In this document: in pieces, positions 44,628 through 53,496 of the stretch
Layout: every line of letters begins with the position of its first letter
Position numbering within the stretch: the first letter of the stretch is position 1
Origin: Aliterella atlantica CENA595
Lineage (GTDB): Bacteria; Cyanobacteriota; Cyanobacteriia; Cyanobacteriales; Chroococcidiopsidaceae
DNA length: 64,000 nt
Assembly: GCF_000952155.1 (NCBI RefSeq)
Contig: NZ_JYON01000011.1
Span: 92,241 to 156,240 of the forward strand
Direction of reading: 5' to 3'
Position numbers and translations under genes: made by a program
Notes under the pieces: generated by a model
What the model saw: the letters and a program-made list of their open reading frames with translations, nothing else
Told to the model about the DNA's origin: nothing
Database searches by the model: none

Positions 44628-45797
44628 ATGCAGGTTTCTCAGCCACCCACCCACTCTGAAGCGCCGCTTCAACTGCTATTATTTGTTGACGATCGCCCTA
44701 GTTCCCGCCAACAGATTCAGCAAATTCGTGCTTTTCTCAAACAATTACGACACGATTATGCTTTTGAACTTCAGATTGTTGATGTGGGGGAACAACCCTA
44801 TTTAGCCGAGCAATTTAGATTAGTGGCAACTCCGGCACTAATCAAAATTCACCCCCAGCCGCAACAAGTATTAGCTGGTAGCGATCTAGAAACTCAATTA
44901 AAAAATTGGTGGCTGCGTTGGCAGCAGTCTGTAGAAAATTATCTCAAATTAACTGCACTACCCGAAAACGTTGCCGTACTTTTACCGCCAACGCCAATTC
45001 GCTCGATAGCTGATTCTGCTGAACTGCTCAAGCTAAGTGATGAAGTTTTTCGCCTCAAACGGGAAAAAGAAAAATTAATAGAGCAACTACAGTTCAAAGA
45101 TCGGGCGATCGCTATGTTGGTTCACGATTTGCGAAATCCTTTAACAGCAGTATCTATCGCCTTAGAAACTTTAGAAACCAACTTATTACCGCAGGAAAAT
45201 CGCCCCGCTCGTCTCAAGCCCGAATTAGCTGCCCAGTTATTCAAACAAGCGCGTAGCCAAGCCAGAAGTATCAATCGCATGATTACAGGGCTATTACAGG
45301 TAGCTAGCGGCACTAGCTCCGAGTTGCACATAGAACCAACTAAGCTAGATATGATCGGTCTTTGCCAAGAAATAATGGCGCATTTGGGCGATCGCTTGCA
45401 GGCAAAAAATCAAACTCTAGAAACCGATCTGCCCTGCGATTTGCCTTGCGTCTATGCCGATATAGAAAGGCTCAGGCAAGTATTGATTAACTTATTAGAA
45501 AATGCTATCAAGTACACGCCTGCATCTGGGACGATTCGCATTTCAGCGTTGCACCGCACTAGCCAAAAAGTGCAGGTAAGTATATGCGATACTGGTCCTG
45601 GTATTCCGGTAGAAAATCGCGATCGCGTGTTTGAAGAGCGCTATCGATTGCAACGCGATCGAGCCTTGGAAGGTTATGGCATTGGTTTAGCTTTATGTCA
45701 GCGCATTATTCGCGCTCATTACGGGCAAATTTGGGTAGATTCAGGACTTAGCTGCGGTAGTTGTTTCCACTTTACAATTCCGGTTTATCCTGTTTGA
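44628..45797 (+). CDS. sasA: Circadian clock output histidine kinase SasA
   Basis: About 389 residues from ATG 44628. A 32-codon upstream extension lacks family resemblance and SasA is 380-390 residues. The KaiB-like thioredoxin-fold sensory domain is seen in [20 protein letters not shown] and [20 protein letters not shown]. The phosphoacceptor is His 166 in LVHDLRNPL (H-box). N-box is [14 protein letters not shown]1 CDTGPGIP, G2 GYGIGLALC. SasA binds KaiC and phosphorylates the regulator RpaA, relaying clock time to transcription. It is divergent from the nei gene and converges on the GH13 gene. Confidence 0.93.
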   Translation: MQVSQPPTHSEAPLQLLLFVDDRPSSRQQIQQIRAFLKQLRHDYAFELQIVDVGEQPYLAEQFRLVATPALIKIHPQPQQVLAGSDLETQLKNWWLRWQQSVENYLKLTALPENVAVLLPPTPIRSIADSAELLKLSDEVFRLKREKEKLIEQLQFKDRAIAMLVHDLRNPLTAVSIALETLETNLLPQENRPARLKPELAAQLFKQARSQARSINRMITGLLQVASGTSSELHIEPTKLDMIGLCQEIMAHLGDRLQAKNQTLETDLPCDLPCVYADIERLRQVLINLLENAIKYTPASGTIRISALHRTSQKVQVSICDTGPGIPVENRDRVFEERYRLQRDRALEGYGIGLALCQRIIRAHYGQIWVDSGLSCGSCFHFTIPVYPV

Positions 45798-45811
45798 AAT
45801 TGCACTCTAGA

Positions 45812-45835
45812 AGAGAGTAAATATTTATACTCTCT
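45812..45835. terminator. Hairpin between convergent sasA and GH13 genes
   Basis: 8-bp stem AGAGAGTA (45812-45819) and TACTCTCT (45828-45835) with an AT-rich 8-base loop. No long T-run follows. It lies 15 bases after the sasA stop, in the right place for a bidirectional terminator. Confidence 0.45.
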
Positions 45836-45846
45836 GCTAGTTCATT

Positions 45847-47517
45847 CTATTTGCTCGTAAATATCTTGGCTTCGTACGCGGCTAAGTTTATAGCTAACCC
45901 TTCCTCGTTAGCTGTTAGACTTTCGTTGCTGCCTTGCCACTCTTGCCAGGTTCCATCTGTGGGAAAGTGACTGACTATGTAGTTATCAAAAGTGCGATCG
46001 CCCATATTTACAACTACAACTACGCGATCGCCCGCTTCATGCCAGCGTACATAAGCAAATATTTTATCTTCGGGGTTTTCGTGGAAAAACTCGATATTGT
46101 CGCTTTGAATTGCTACAGATTCTTTACGCAAAGCGATTAATTGCTGGTAATACGTAAATAAATCTTTGTTCTCCTGTTGCTCTAATAACAACCAAGCAAT
46201 TTTTTTCGGCTGAGTGACGCTTTCACTTTTGCGCTTGTGTTCGCCAAACTCCTCGCCCATCCACAGCATCGGAATTCCCATCGCTGTCATTAATAGTGCA
46301 GCGCCTAATTTAGCGCGTGTAAATGCTGCATCATCAAAGATACCGCGATCGCCTAATTCCCGCAACGTCCGTTGGCGATCGTGAGTAGATAGGTAGTTGA
46401 CTACATTGTACGCCGTTGCGTAACCTTGTCTTTTGGGATCTAAAACCTGCTTAAGATTTTCTAAGTCGAAGTCACCACAAATTCCAGGCATGACAAAGTA
46501 GCGAAAACTCTCATGCCAGCAAGCATCTAAAGGTCCTTCGGGGGTAGTAATCTGGCTAGTATCGGGGATATGTTCGGCAATATTATAAAATGGCTTATTG
46601 GCGGTATTTTTCTTTGACTGATGCGCTAGCCATTCTAGAAACTCGAAATTAGCAAGTTGACGCACTGCATCAAAACGAATGCCATCAATATGATACTCTT
46701 GCACCCAAAACCGTACTACGTCACCGACATATTTCCAGGCTGGTTTTACGTCTAATTTTTCGTCATAATTGTCATAGTTAAACTCAGGTCCCCAATGATT
46801 TTGCGGATCTTCAGGATAATGCATATGCTCGTAGTACCAGTAGTTGCGGTCTATAAGCATCAAAGGGCATTCTTCATCTGTATGATTGTAAATACCGTCC
46901 ATGAAGACGCGAATACCTCTAGCATGGCATTCATCGATAAAGCGCTTCAAATCTTCAGTCGAACCGTAGCTAGACTCTGTAGCAAAGAAATGACGCACTT
47001 TATAACCCCAGCTATAATCGCCAGGATATTCATTTACTGGCATTAATTCGACTGCATTTATGCCCAAATCGCGTAGATAATCTAACTTAGCGATCGCATC
47101 TACATATTTGCCTTTCTTGTCTGCATCCATGTCGCCGCCTGTAAAGTCAGCAATATGCATTTCATAGATAATTAATTCCTGATTTGGCGGTAAAAATGTG
47201 TCGTCGTGCTGCCAAACGTAGGTGTCGATTATGCGATCGCCGCCTTTTACTCTCACTATACCGTGATGTTTTTCCTCGTCAACGTCTGTTGCATAAGGAT
47301 CGATAACATCTATCCACTCATCCTCTGCAAATTGCGGGCTTTTGGTTTGAATCCGGTATTTATATTCGTAGACACCATCTTCTAAGTCTACTTTTGTCCG
47401 AAAATAACCATCCTCACCTTTATCCATCGGGATATTTTCCCAATTAGAAAACGAGCCGATTAGTGCTGCTTGTTTATTTCGAGGGGCAAACAATTCAAAC
47501 TCTATAGAACTTGCCAT
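45847..47517 (-). CDS. GH13 alpha-amylase-family enzyme with CBM48-like N-terminus
   Basis: 556 residues. A short carbohydrate-binding module (AALIGSFSNWENIPM, residues 18-31) is followed by the (beta/alpha)8 barrel. Catalytic residues are Asp 283 in GIRFDAVR, Glu 315 in NIAEHIPD, and Asp 380 in LSTHDRQ. The layout resembles branching-enzyme-like or maltogenic GH13 groups of cyanobacteria. The substrate is probably glycogen or malto-oligosaccharide. No signal peptide. It stands alone at the edge of a 750-base region without genes. Confidence 0.85.
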   Translation of the reverse strand: MASSIEFELFAPRNKQAALIGSFSNWENIPMDKGEDGYFRTKVDLEDGVYEYKYRIQTKSPQFAEDEWIDVIDPYATDVDEEKHHGIVRVKGGDRIIDTYVWQHDDTFLPPNQELIIYEMHIADFTGGDMDADKKGKYVDAIAKLDYLRDLGINAVELMPVNEYPGDYSWGYKVRHFFATESSYGSTEDLKRFIDECHARGIRVFMDGIYNHTDEECPLMLIDRNYWYYEHMHYPEDPQNHWGPEFNYDNYDEKLDVKPAWKYVGDVVRFWVQEYHIDGIRFDAVRQLANFEFLEWLAHQSKKNTANKPFYNIAEHIPDTSQITTPEGPLDACWHESFRYFVMPGICGDFDLENLKQVLDPKRQGYATAYNVVNYLSTHDRQRTLRELGDRGIFDDAAFTRAKLGAALLMTAMGIPMLWMGEEFGEHKRKSESVTQPKKIAWLLLEQQENKDLFTYYQQLIALRKESVAIQSDNIEFFHENPEDKIFAYVRWHEAGDRVVVVVNMGDRTFDNYIVSHFPTDGTWQEWQGSNESLTANEEGLAINLAAYEAKIFTSK

Positions 47518-48378
47518 TTAATTCCTTTTGATTGATAGAAACAGAACATTTTCAATAATTGGGCGAGCGTGCAAGCGCAATTATTAAACTATCTAGTTTA
47601 TTTAATTCCTGCTTCTCTCCTGAGAAATAAATAATACCATAAATGCAATTGTCTGGCTATTCATAATATATGCTATACTAGCAAATTTCTTTTAGTTGCT
47701 ATTATTTTATGTATGTACTAAATACTAAATTCAACAATCACTAAAACGCCTTAATATATATGCAATTTTTTGGAAATATTAAAAAGTATCGCTGTTAACA
47801 GCAAAATTTTAAAGATAGATTTAATTAATAAATCATTTTTAGCAACAGCGTAGACAAATACGAATTACAAAACTAAAAGGTGGACGCGTCGCAAAACAAT
47901 ATGGTTAATGACTGGATTATCAAGTATAAGAAATTGCGATCGTTGTAGCTGAAAGTAATAGACTCAGCCCTTTGGTTAATCCTTGACGAATACTCCAAAA
48001 TACTGTGGCTGGAAGATAACTTTTTTTGATAAAGAAATTGCTTTGGTCATTAGCGCTTGGATTTACAATTAGTGAAATTATCTATTAATAATTCAGCAAT
48101 TTTTATATTTAGATTAACAGTTTATCTCGTCGTTATTCGCCTAGATAAATTTACGTTTTGCTTTGAATATGAGTAAATGTAATTCGCGCCAGCACAGACA
48201 GAACTCGCGATTATGAGGGTAAGCGGAGCTTTTTGATTAGGGCAAAATTTAAACTATAGTTTAGAGAAAATGATAGTAAATCGAGTTAACTTGTCAACAT
48301 CAAATAATACTTGCGCTCCAGATATATATAACGAAAAAAGCAAATTAGATAAACCTAAGCTAGAAATCTGTAAATTGT
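47518..48378. other. Intergenic region with a possible C-terminal relic
   Basis: AT-rich. One minus-strand stretch (about 47929-48074) reads as a plausible protein C-terminus: NPSANDQSNFFIKKSYLPAT then VFWSIRQGLTKGLSLLLSAT ending AISYT. It has no start codon. A TAG closes it upstream, so it may be a decayed tail of a membrane protein. A 65-codon plus-strand frame at 48270 is not convincing. Nothing else seen. Confidence 0.35.
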
Positions 48379-48798
48379 CTAAAAGTTATGTGAATGTCCA
48401 GGAAGGTGCAATACTGCAAAAGGGCGATAGCCTAAATATAAAATATCGTCTTCTTGCAATAATATAGTAGGTTCAACAGCATTGAAAGTATATTGCGTAA
48501 CGGTAAAACCAGGGTAAGGCAACTCGGCAAAATGTTCGTCTAATGCACCGATATATTCTGGCGCATACAATACAGCATAAGCATCTCCTTGTCTTAAAGC
48601 TTCTGCTTCGACTGGATGAATGGCAATTTCGTCAAATTCGTGAATGCCACCAGCACAGATAGTAATGGATATAAGATGCGATCGCCAGCAATGGTTTATC
48701 ATTAAGTCTGCAATATGTTGGCGCAAACTAGCAACACCAAAGCTTGTATCGATGAGTAAATCTTGGGTTTTGCCTTTGATTAGCCGTAAATTAGCGCG
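48379..48798 (-). pseudogene. Metallo-beta-lactamase-fold protein fragment
   Basis: The minus strand reads RANLRLIKGKTQDLLIDTSF, LRQHIADLMI and continues to FAVLHLPGHSHNF, then stops. That is the start of an MBL-fold domain up to the HLPGHS motif. The N-terminal beginning lies behind a frameshift and the C-terminal half with the remaining metal ligands is absent. The family includes hydrolases and glyoxalase II types. Remnant only. Confidence 0.65.
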
Positions 48799-49018
48799 AT
48801 TCTATTCCTAATGTTGATGCGGTATAAAGAGTCGCTAGTTTTGTCAGTTACAAACCAGGAGTCGCAAACAGGTTTAGGATTGTGCGTAAAATAAACAGTG
48901 GGTAAGTTCCAAGGACAAACTGATGAATCGACACTTACCAAAATTCAGAGCAAGGCTGCTGCTTTTAGTTATTGGAGCTTAGTTGCGATCGCATTATCAG
49001 CATTTCATTACATCTGCT

Positions 49019-52000
49019 ATGTATAAAACTGCCCTAGACCGATTTTGGGAACTATTAGGATGGGTTCTTGCCCTTAACTCTGAAGCGTTTGAGCAAATTA
49101 ACACTCTGTTTCATGGCTCAACAGTAGCACTAATCGTTGTTCTGGCTGCTGGTTTATCCCAAGTTTTTGCTCAAAGCATTATTCTATTCATCAACCGTGT
49201 CAAACCAGTGCGCTTTGTTTTCAGCTTGCTGGTTGGCACACTCTTGTTTGCATTTGGCTATATATTCCTGGTTTTTAGTACCTGGTCGATCGGGTTTGCT
49301 CCATTTACAATCGAAGCTCCTTTTGGTGTTGTGGCACGTACTTTAGGATTTAGCTACGCACCGCTGATTTTTAGTCTTTTCGGGGCGATGCCTTACCTGG
49401 GAGAACCGATCCTAGCACTATTGTCGCTATGGCACTTATTGGCAATGGTGGTAGGCATCGCTGCGGCAAGCAATACGGGTGAATGGCAGGCATTTGGAAC
49501 TGTAGCATTAGGATGGGCTACGCTGTGGGTTTCGCAGCGAACTATTGGCAAGCCAATTGCCTCTTTCGGTCGTTGGGTTGTTTCCCAGGTGGCAGGTGTA
49601 GAGCTAGTTACGCAGCGCGAACGGCTTTTAGCAATTGTGCAAAAAAGAAAATTACGTTCTTTGTCCGCCACTAATTTAACAGCATTTAGCGTACCGGAAA
49701 CAGGAGCAGTCACCTCCCAGATGGAAGAGGAAACGCTCGGAGTTGAACAGCCGCCAACCGAGATGAAAGTGCGAGCGCCAAGTCCTAGATCTAATGCAGC
49801 ACAGACTGATACAACCAAAAATCGCCGTTTTAGGTTGAGTAAGGTAACAAGACAATTAAGCAGCATACTAATCCTAGCTTTTGTAACTTTTGCTGCGATC
49901 GTCCTGCTTGCACCGATTCGCCACTGGTGGTTTGCCTGGTATAGAAATCTGGACGGGATTTTTAAGCTAGTCTTCAATTTGGTATGGATCGGCGTTATCG
50001 CCCTTGTGACTGCTGCACTCTTAGCTCCCCTAGAATCCCTTAGTTGGTGGGCGGGTTGGTATGGCGATCGAGTAGACACCACGCCCGATGCAAACAGAGA
50101 TTCGCAACCTATCCCACAACAAACACCTGCTACTCGTTATGTAATTTATCTCGACGGCATCGGTCAGTCTACATTTGACTATCTGCCAGATATTCAAGAA
50201 TTTTTAGACTCTTTAGCACCCGCCTTACCCGAAGACGTGCTGCTAATCAAAGACATCATGCCCTACTCAGTCCGCAATAACCCACTGACTGGAAACCGTC
50301 CCCTGGCATTCTTCTGGCGCTTGGCTGACTCATTTAGGTTAAAAAATCCTGCCAGCTTATTTGGTTACTTAGTCAATATTCGCAACGTTTTGGTCGTCGC
50401 GGTTTCTGCTGACAAACGCTACGGACCAATTTACAACCTGGGAATTGCCCAAGTAATGTATCAAGCCTTGCTTCGACACGGCTACCAACTTAATAGCGGT
50501 GTACCAATTAGCCTAATTGGTTTTAGTGGCGGCGGACAAATGGCAGCAGCAGCAGCCCCATTTTTACGACAGGCGTTGAGCGCACCTATTGAGGTTATCT
50601 CCCTTGGGGGGGTGATTAGTGGCAATATTAATGTCTTAAAACTCGAACATCTCTATCATCTAGTTGGTGACAAAGATATGGTTGAGCGGATTGGTTCGGG
50701 GATGTTCCCTGGACGTTGGGCTATTTTTTTCCTATCTTACTGGAATCGCGCCCAACGATTGGGGAAAGCGAACCGGATTTCTCTAGGTCCAGTTGGGCAT
50801 CAAGTACCAGGAGGATTAATGGACTCCGAACAGTTTTTACCTGATGGTCGCACTCACTTGCAACAAACTATCGATTGGGTAGTAAAAATCTTACGTGGCA
50901 CGAAAGGGCGCGCGGAACGGGCAACTCCTCGCCAAAGTAATTACGAATGGTATCGGCAAGCCGCCTTCAATCGACCGGATTTTTATCCAATTCATCAATC
51001 GGTATCACCAGAATATTACCAAGCGATCGCACCTTGGATGGGACGATTAATTTTGCCTACCGAAGACCAAAGGCAAGCTGTTAAAGGAGTGTTGTTTGAA
51101 GTCCATCACGCACCCTCCCAGTTTCAACATCTAGTCGGACAAGTGGTAATCTTGCGCCTTGGTGACGAGCCTCAAGTGCGGACATACGTCCAGGCAGTAA
51201 CTAAAGACGTACATTTCAGCGCTCAAGCCGAGTACAGCGCGTGGCAGGGCAATATTCATCCGACTCGGATAGATCGTTGGCGACTTGTTAATCCCTTAGA
51301 ATCGCTAGCAGGCTCTCATCCCCACGATGACGTGATAGTGATGTTGCCTGAGCCTGTTACTGGGCAGTCAAAAGGCGATCGTTCGCCACACATCCTGTAT
51401 ATCTCTCACGAACCAGTACAAATTACAGGGCGTTACTACGGATTAGTAAAGTTCGTTCAACCTGTTCGCCCAAAAAGCGATTTATTTAGCGTTGTTCACT
51501 TCAATCGGACTACAAAGCAATTTGATGGAGCAGAAGAAATTGTAAAGATGCCCTCTGTGGTAGCCAATCGCAATCGTACCTATCCATCCACTAGCAAAGA
51601 CATTGAAAAATCTCCCCTCAACGCAACCGGATGGTATATCTATGGTGCGGCAGATGAGTCAGGGATATTTGTCGTGCAAGCTCTAGCTCCCCGCGCCTTG
51701 TTGCAACTTCAGCCAGAGCGTGCGATCGCAGATAAAGCAGTCAAAAAGTACCTCAAAAAAGAGGCTTGGAGCAACTTGGTTGCCCAGAAAGGTAAAATTA
51801 GCTCAGTTGTATCGGGTAAGACAATTCAAGCAAGAAGTGCTGCTTGGCGCGAAGGTCAACGAGCGTTACTAATTCACGTCTATGGTGGAATTGGTGGCAA
51901 AAAAACGGAACCAAAGGCAAAAAGTCCGCTCTATTTTGGTCACTTTGCTTATGGAATTGCTAAGGTTGTACGGGAACCATTAAGCGATGAATTGCGCTTT

Positions 52001-52693
52001 GAGATAGTTTATCACCAGATCTATACTCATAATACTGATGGCTTAATTGCAGGTAGCTTGCATTGGTCGCGTTACATGGGCGATCGCTCTTTTGGTTGGT
52101 TGGGGTTGCGTCCAACTTGCGATACTATAGTCGAACTCGATGGGTTTACTGGCGATTATCAAACCCAGGATGGCTGGAAGAAGTCGCCTTTAGACCAATT
52201 GATCTATCAACTAGAAATTATGGCGGCTCGCTACCGCATTGGCGATGGTACAGGCGGCACTTTCGTGGGACCAGCTAACAACTGCACCCAAGATGCCAAT
52301 CAAGCTTTATATGCTGCGCTGAGGCAAATAGCCTTAGCAATTCGTTCTCACCCGAACGTCGAGGAGTGGAAACAACAACATCCCGAACAGTTGCACAGAT
52401 TAGAGCAGCTAGAAAGGCTAGGTCTAGATCTCAAACGTCTGCTATTACCCTGGGGAACGGCACGAGCAGACTGGAAAAATCAAACTGAGGTATTAGGTAG
52501 CACTCTAGAAGACGATCCACTGCAAAACATAATCCGCAGTTTGCTCAGTTGGCGCACTATTTTACCTCGTCTTACTAGCGATGAGGTAGTTGAAACCTTT
52601 ATCGAGCAGGGTGGCTCGGCATGGGTGTTAAGAACTAATCAAGTTGGTGGACTAGATCCTGATATTGAACCTATTGCGCCAATGACGTTGTAG
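49019..52693 (+). CDS. Large membrane protein with alpha/beta-hydrolase-like domain
   Basis: About 1,224 residues from ATG 49019 (in-frame ATG 48983 is also possible). Five to six membrane spans lie in the first ~220 residues (with LIVVLAAGLSQVFAQSIILF). Two more lie near 290-350. Next comes an alpha/beta-hydrolase-like segment: YVIYLDGIGQSTFDYLPDIQ, and GFSGGGQMAAAA with a likely nucleophile Ser at about 503. A long uncharacterised soluble C-terminal half follows, with THNTDGLIAGSLHWSRYMGD and GTFVGPANNCTQDAN. I do not recognise a family. The hydrolase segment lies on the C-terminal side of the spans. A good terminator follows. Confidence 0.75.
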   Translation: MYKTALDRFWELLGWVLALNSEAFEQINTLFHGSTVALIVVLAAGLSQVFAQSIILFINRVKPVRFVFSLLVGTLLFAFGYIFLVFSTWSIGFAPFTIEAPFGVVARTLGFSYAPLIFSLFGAMPYLGEPILALLSLWHLLAMVVGIAAASNTGEWQAFGTVALGWATLWVSQRTIGKPIASFGRWVVSQVAGVELVTQRERLLAIVQKRKLRSLSATNLTAFSVPETGAVTSQMEEETLGVEQPPTEMKVRAPSPRSNAAQTDTTKNRRFRLSKVTRQLSSILILAFVTFAAIVLLAPIRHWWFAWYRNLDGIFKLVFNLVWIGVIALVTAALLAPLESLSWWAGWYGDRVDTTPDANRDSQPIPQQTPATRYVIYLDGIGQSTFDYLPDIQEFLDSLAPALPEDVLLIKDIMPYSVRNNPLTGNRPLAFFWRLADSFRLKNPASLFGYLVNIRNVLVVAVSADKRYGPIYNLGIAQVMYQALLRHGYQLNSGVPISLIGFSGGGQMAAAAAPFLRQALSAPIEVISLGGVISGNINVLKLEHLYHLVGDKDMVERIGSGMFPGRWAIFFLSYWNRAQRLGKANRISLGPVGHQVPGGLMDSEQFLPDGRTHLQQTIDWVVKILRGTKGRAERATPRQSNYEWYRQAAFNRPDFYPIHQSVSPEYYQAIAPWMGRLILPTEDQRQAVKGVLFEVHHAPSQFQHLVGQVVILRLGDEPQVRTYVQAVTKDVHFSAQAEYSAWQGNIHPTRIDRWRLVNPLESLAGSHPHDDVIVMLPEPVTGQSKGDRSPHILYISHEPVQITGRYYGLVKFVQPVRPKSDLFSVVHFNRTTKQFDGAEEIVKMPSVVANRNRTYPSTSKDIEKSPLNATGWYIYGAADESGIFVVQALAPRALLQLQPERAIADKAVKKYLKKEAWSNLVAQKGKISSVVSGKTIQARSAAWREGQRALLIHVYGGIGGKKTEPKAKSPLYFGHFAYGIAKVVREPLSDELRFEIVYHQIYTHNTDGLIAGSLHWSRYMGDRSFGWLGLRPTCDTIVELDGFTGDYQTQDGWKKSPLDQLIYQLEIMAARYRIGDGTGGTFVGPANNCTQDANQALYAALRQIALAIRSHPNVEEWKQQHPEQLHRLEQLERLGLDLKRLLLPWGTARADWKNQTEVLGSTLEDDPLQNIIRSLLSWRTILPRLTSDEVVETFIEQGGSAWVLRTNQVGGLDPDIEPIAPMTL

Positions 52694-52724
52694 TTGAAGC
52701 CTTATAAAAGGCAAATCCTACTCA

Positions 52725-52757
52725 ACTCGCCCAGATGTTGGCTCTGGGCGAGTGTTA
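52725..52757 (+). terminator. Rho-independent-type terminator after the large membrane protein
   Basis: An 11-bp perfect stem ACTCGCCCAGA/TCTGGGCGAGT (52725-52735 and 52743-52753) with a 7-base loop, followed by GTTATTTA. Strong stem, modest T-run, 32 bases after the stop. Confidence 0.75.
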
Positions 52758-52837
52758 TTTACTACCGATCTAACCAGTTAAGTAGCCCCAGTGAAGTAGC
52801 GCTGCCTACAAGGTGAGCGCCAATCAGATTGACTGCT

Positions 52838-52978
52838 GAGGGCGATTCATGGCTATGGCAGCGTCGTCTAGCTCAACCTGTTTTCCATCAAAAGAGGATT
52901 AACGGGTATGCAAGGGCGATGGTTGAATATACCGAACAGATGCTTGCAACCTGGCGCGATCGCGAAATCAAGGAGTAG
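52838..52978 (+). pseudogene. Cytochrome P450 internal fragment
   Basis: The frame reads [46 protein letters not shown] and then TAG. This is the P450 region around the conserved helix-C WxxxR motif (W-x-x-x-R is seen in WLWQRR) and following helix. About 46 residues of a ~450-residue family. The upstream N-terminus and the heme-binding Cys region are missing. It abuts a GH100 remnant. Confidence 0.65.
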
Positions 52979-53328
52979 AGTGGCGGATTGAAACTGGCTC
53001 AGACCCCAAAAATATTGCTTGGTCTTATCACAATGGAGGCAACTGGCCCGTAATACTATGGCTGTTTGCCGCCGCCGCGCAAAAAACAGGGCAGCAAGAA
53101 CTAGCAAATCACGCGATCGCTCTTGCCCAATCTCGTTTAATTGAGGACAGATTTCCTGAATATTATGACGGCAAGCAGGGGCGCTTAATTGGTAAAGAAT
53201 CCAGAATTTATCAAACTTGGACAATTGCTAGATTATTAGCTGCAAAAGAGATAATGAATAACCCAAAACATATTGATTTATTTAGTTTTGAGGAGGAAAT
53301 TGAGAGTTTAGGTTGTCGGTTGTGCTAA
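52975..53328 (+). pseudogene. C-terminal fragment of a GH100 neutral/alkaline invertase
   Basis: From [20 protein letters not shown] through [40 protein letters not shown] and [15 protein letters not shown] to TAA. This is a close match to the C-terminal ~115 residues of GH100 invertases, which hydrolyse sucrose. The catalytic N-terminal two-thirds are missing. It is fused out of frame to a P450 remnant, so a deletion or recombination joined the two. Confidence 0.75.
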
Positions 53329-53329
53329 A

Positions 53330-53446
53330 GAGATCGACTATATGCGATCGCACGAAGGAGTGTGGCTAACTACTTGCGAAGAAATTGCTAACTACTGCAC
53401 AGCTAGCCGACACTCTGCAATTGAGCTAAAGGCTAATATTGCTTAA
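53330..53446 (+). pseudogene. Probable C-terminal fragment of a polysaccharide-deacetylase-type gene
   Basis: The frame reads EIDYMRSHEGVWLTTCEEIA then NYCTASRHSAIELKANIA and a stop. The piece RSHEGVWLTT..EIA resembles the end of allantoinase/polysaccharide deacetylase (NodB-like) proteins. It is only about 38 residues, so the assignment is weak. It directly follows the GH100 fragment. Confidence 0.4.
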
Positions 53447-53464
53447 AGCAACTAAGCAAATCTT

Positions 53465-53496
53465 CATCCGCGTCCATCTGCGTTTATCTGCGTTCG
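53465..53496. repeat. CATCTGCGT-type dispersed repeat, three units
   Basis: CATCCGCGTC, CATCTGCGTT and TATCTGCGTTCG in tandem. The same family is at 35177-35198. The repeat overlaps the 3' end of the GH116 gene and supplies its stop codon (53484-53486). Confidence 0.6.

Noticed and set aside
48270..48467. 65-codon plus-strand frame in the region after the GH13 gene
   Set aside because: Overlaps the better supported MBL remnant on the other strand and has no recognisable pattern.
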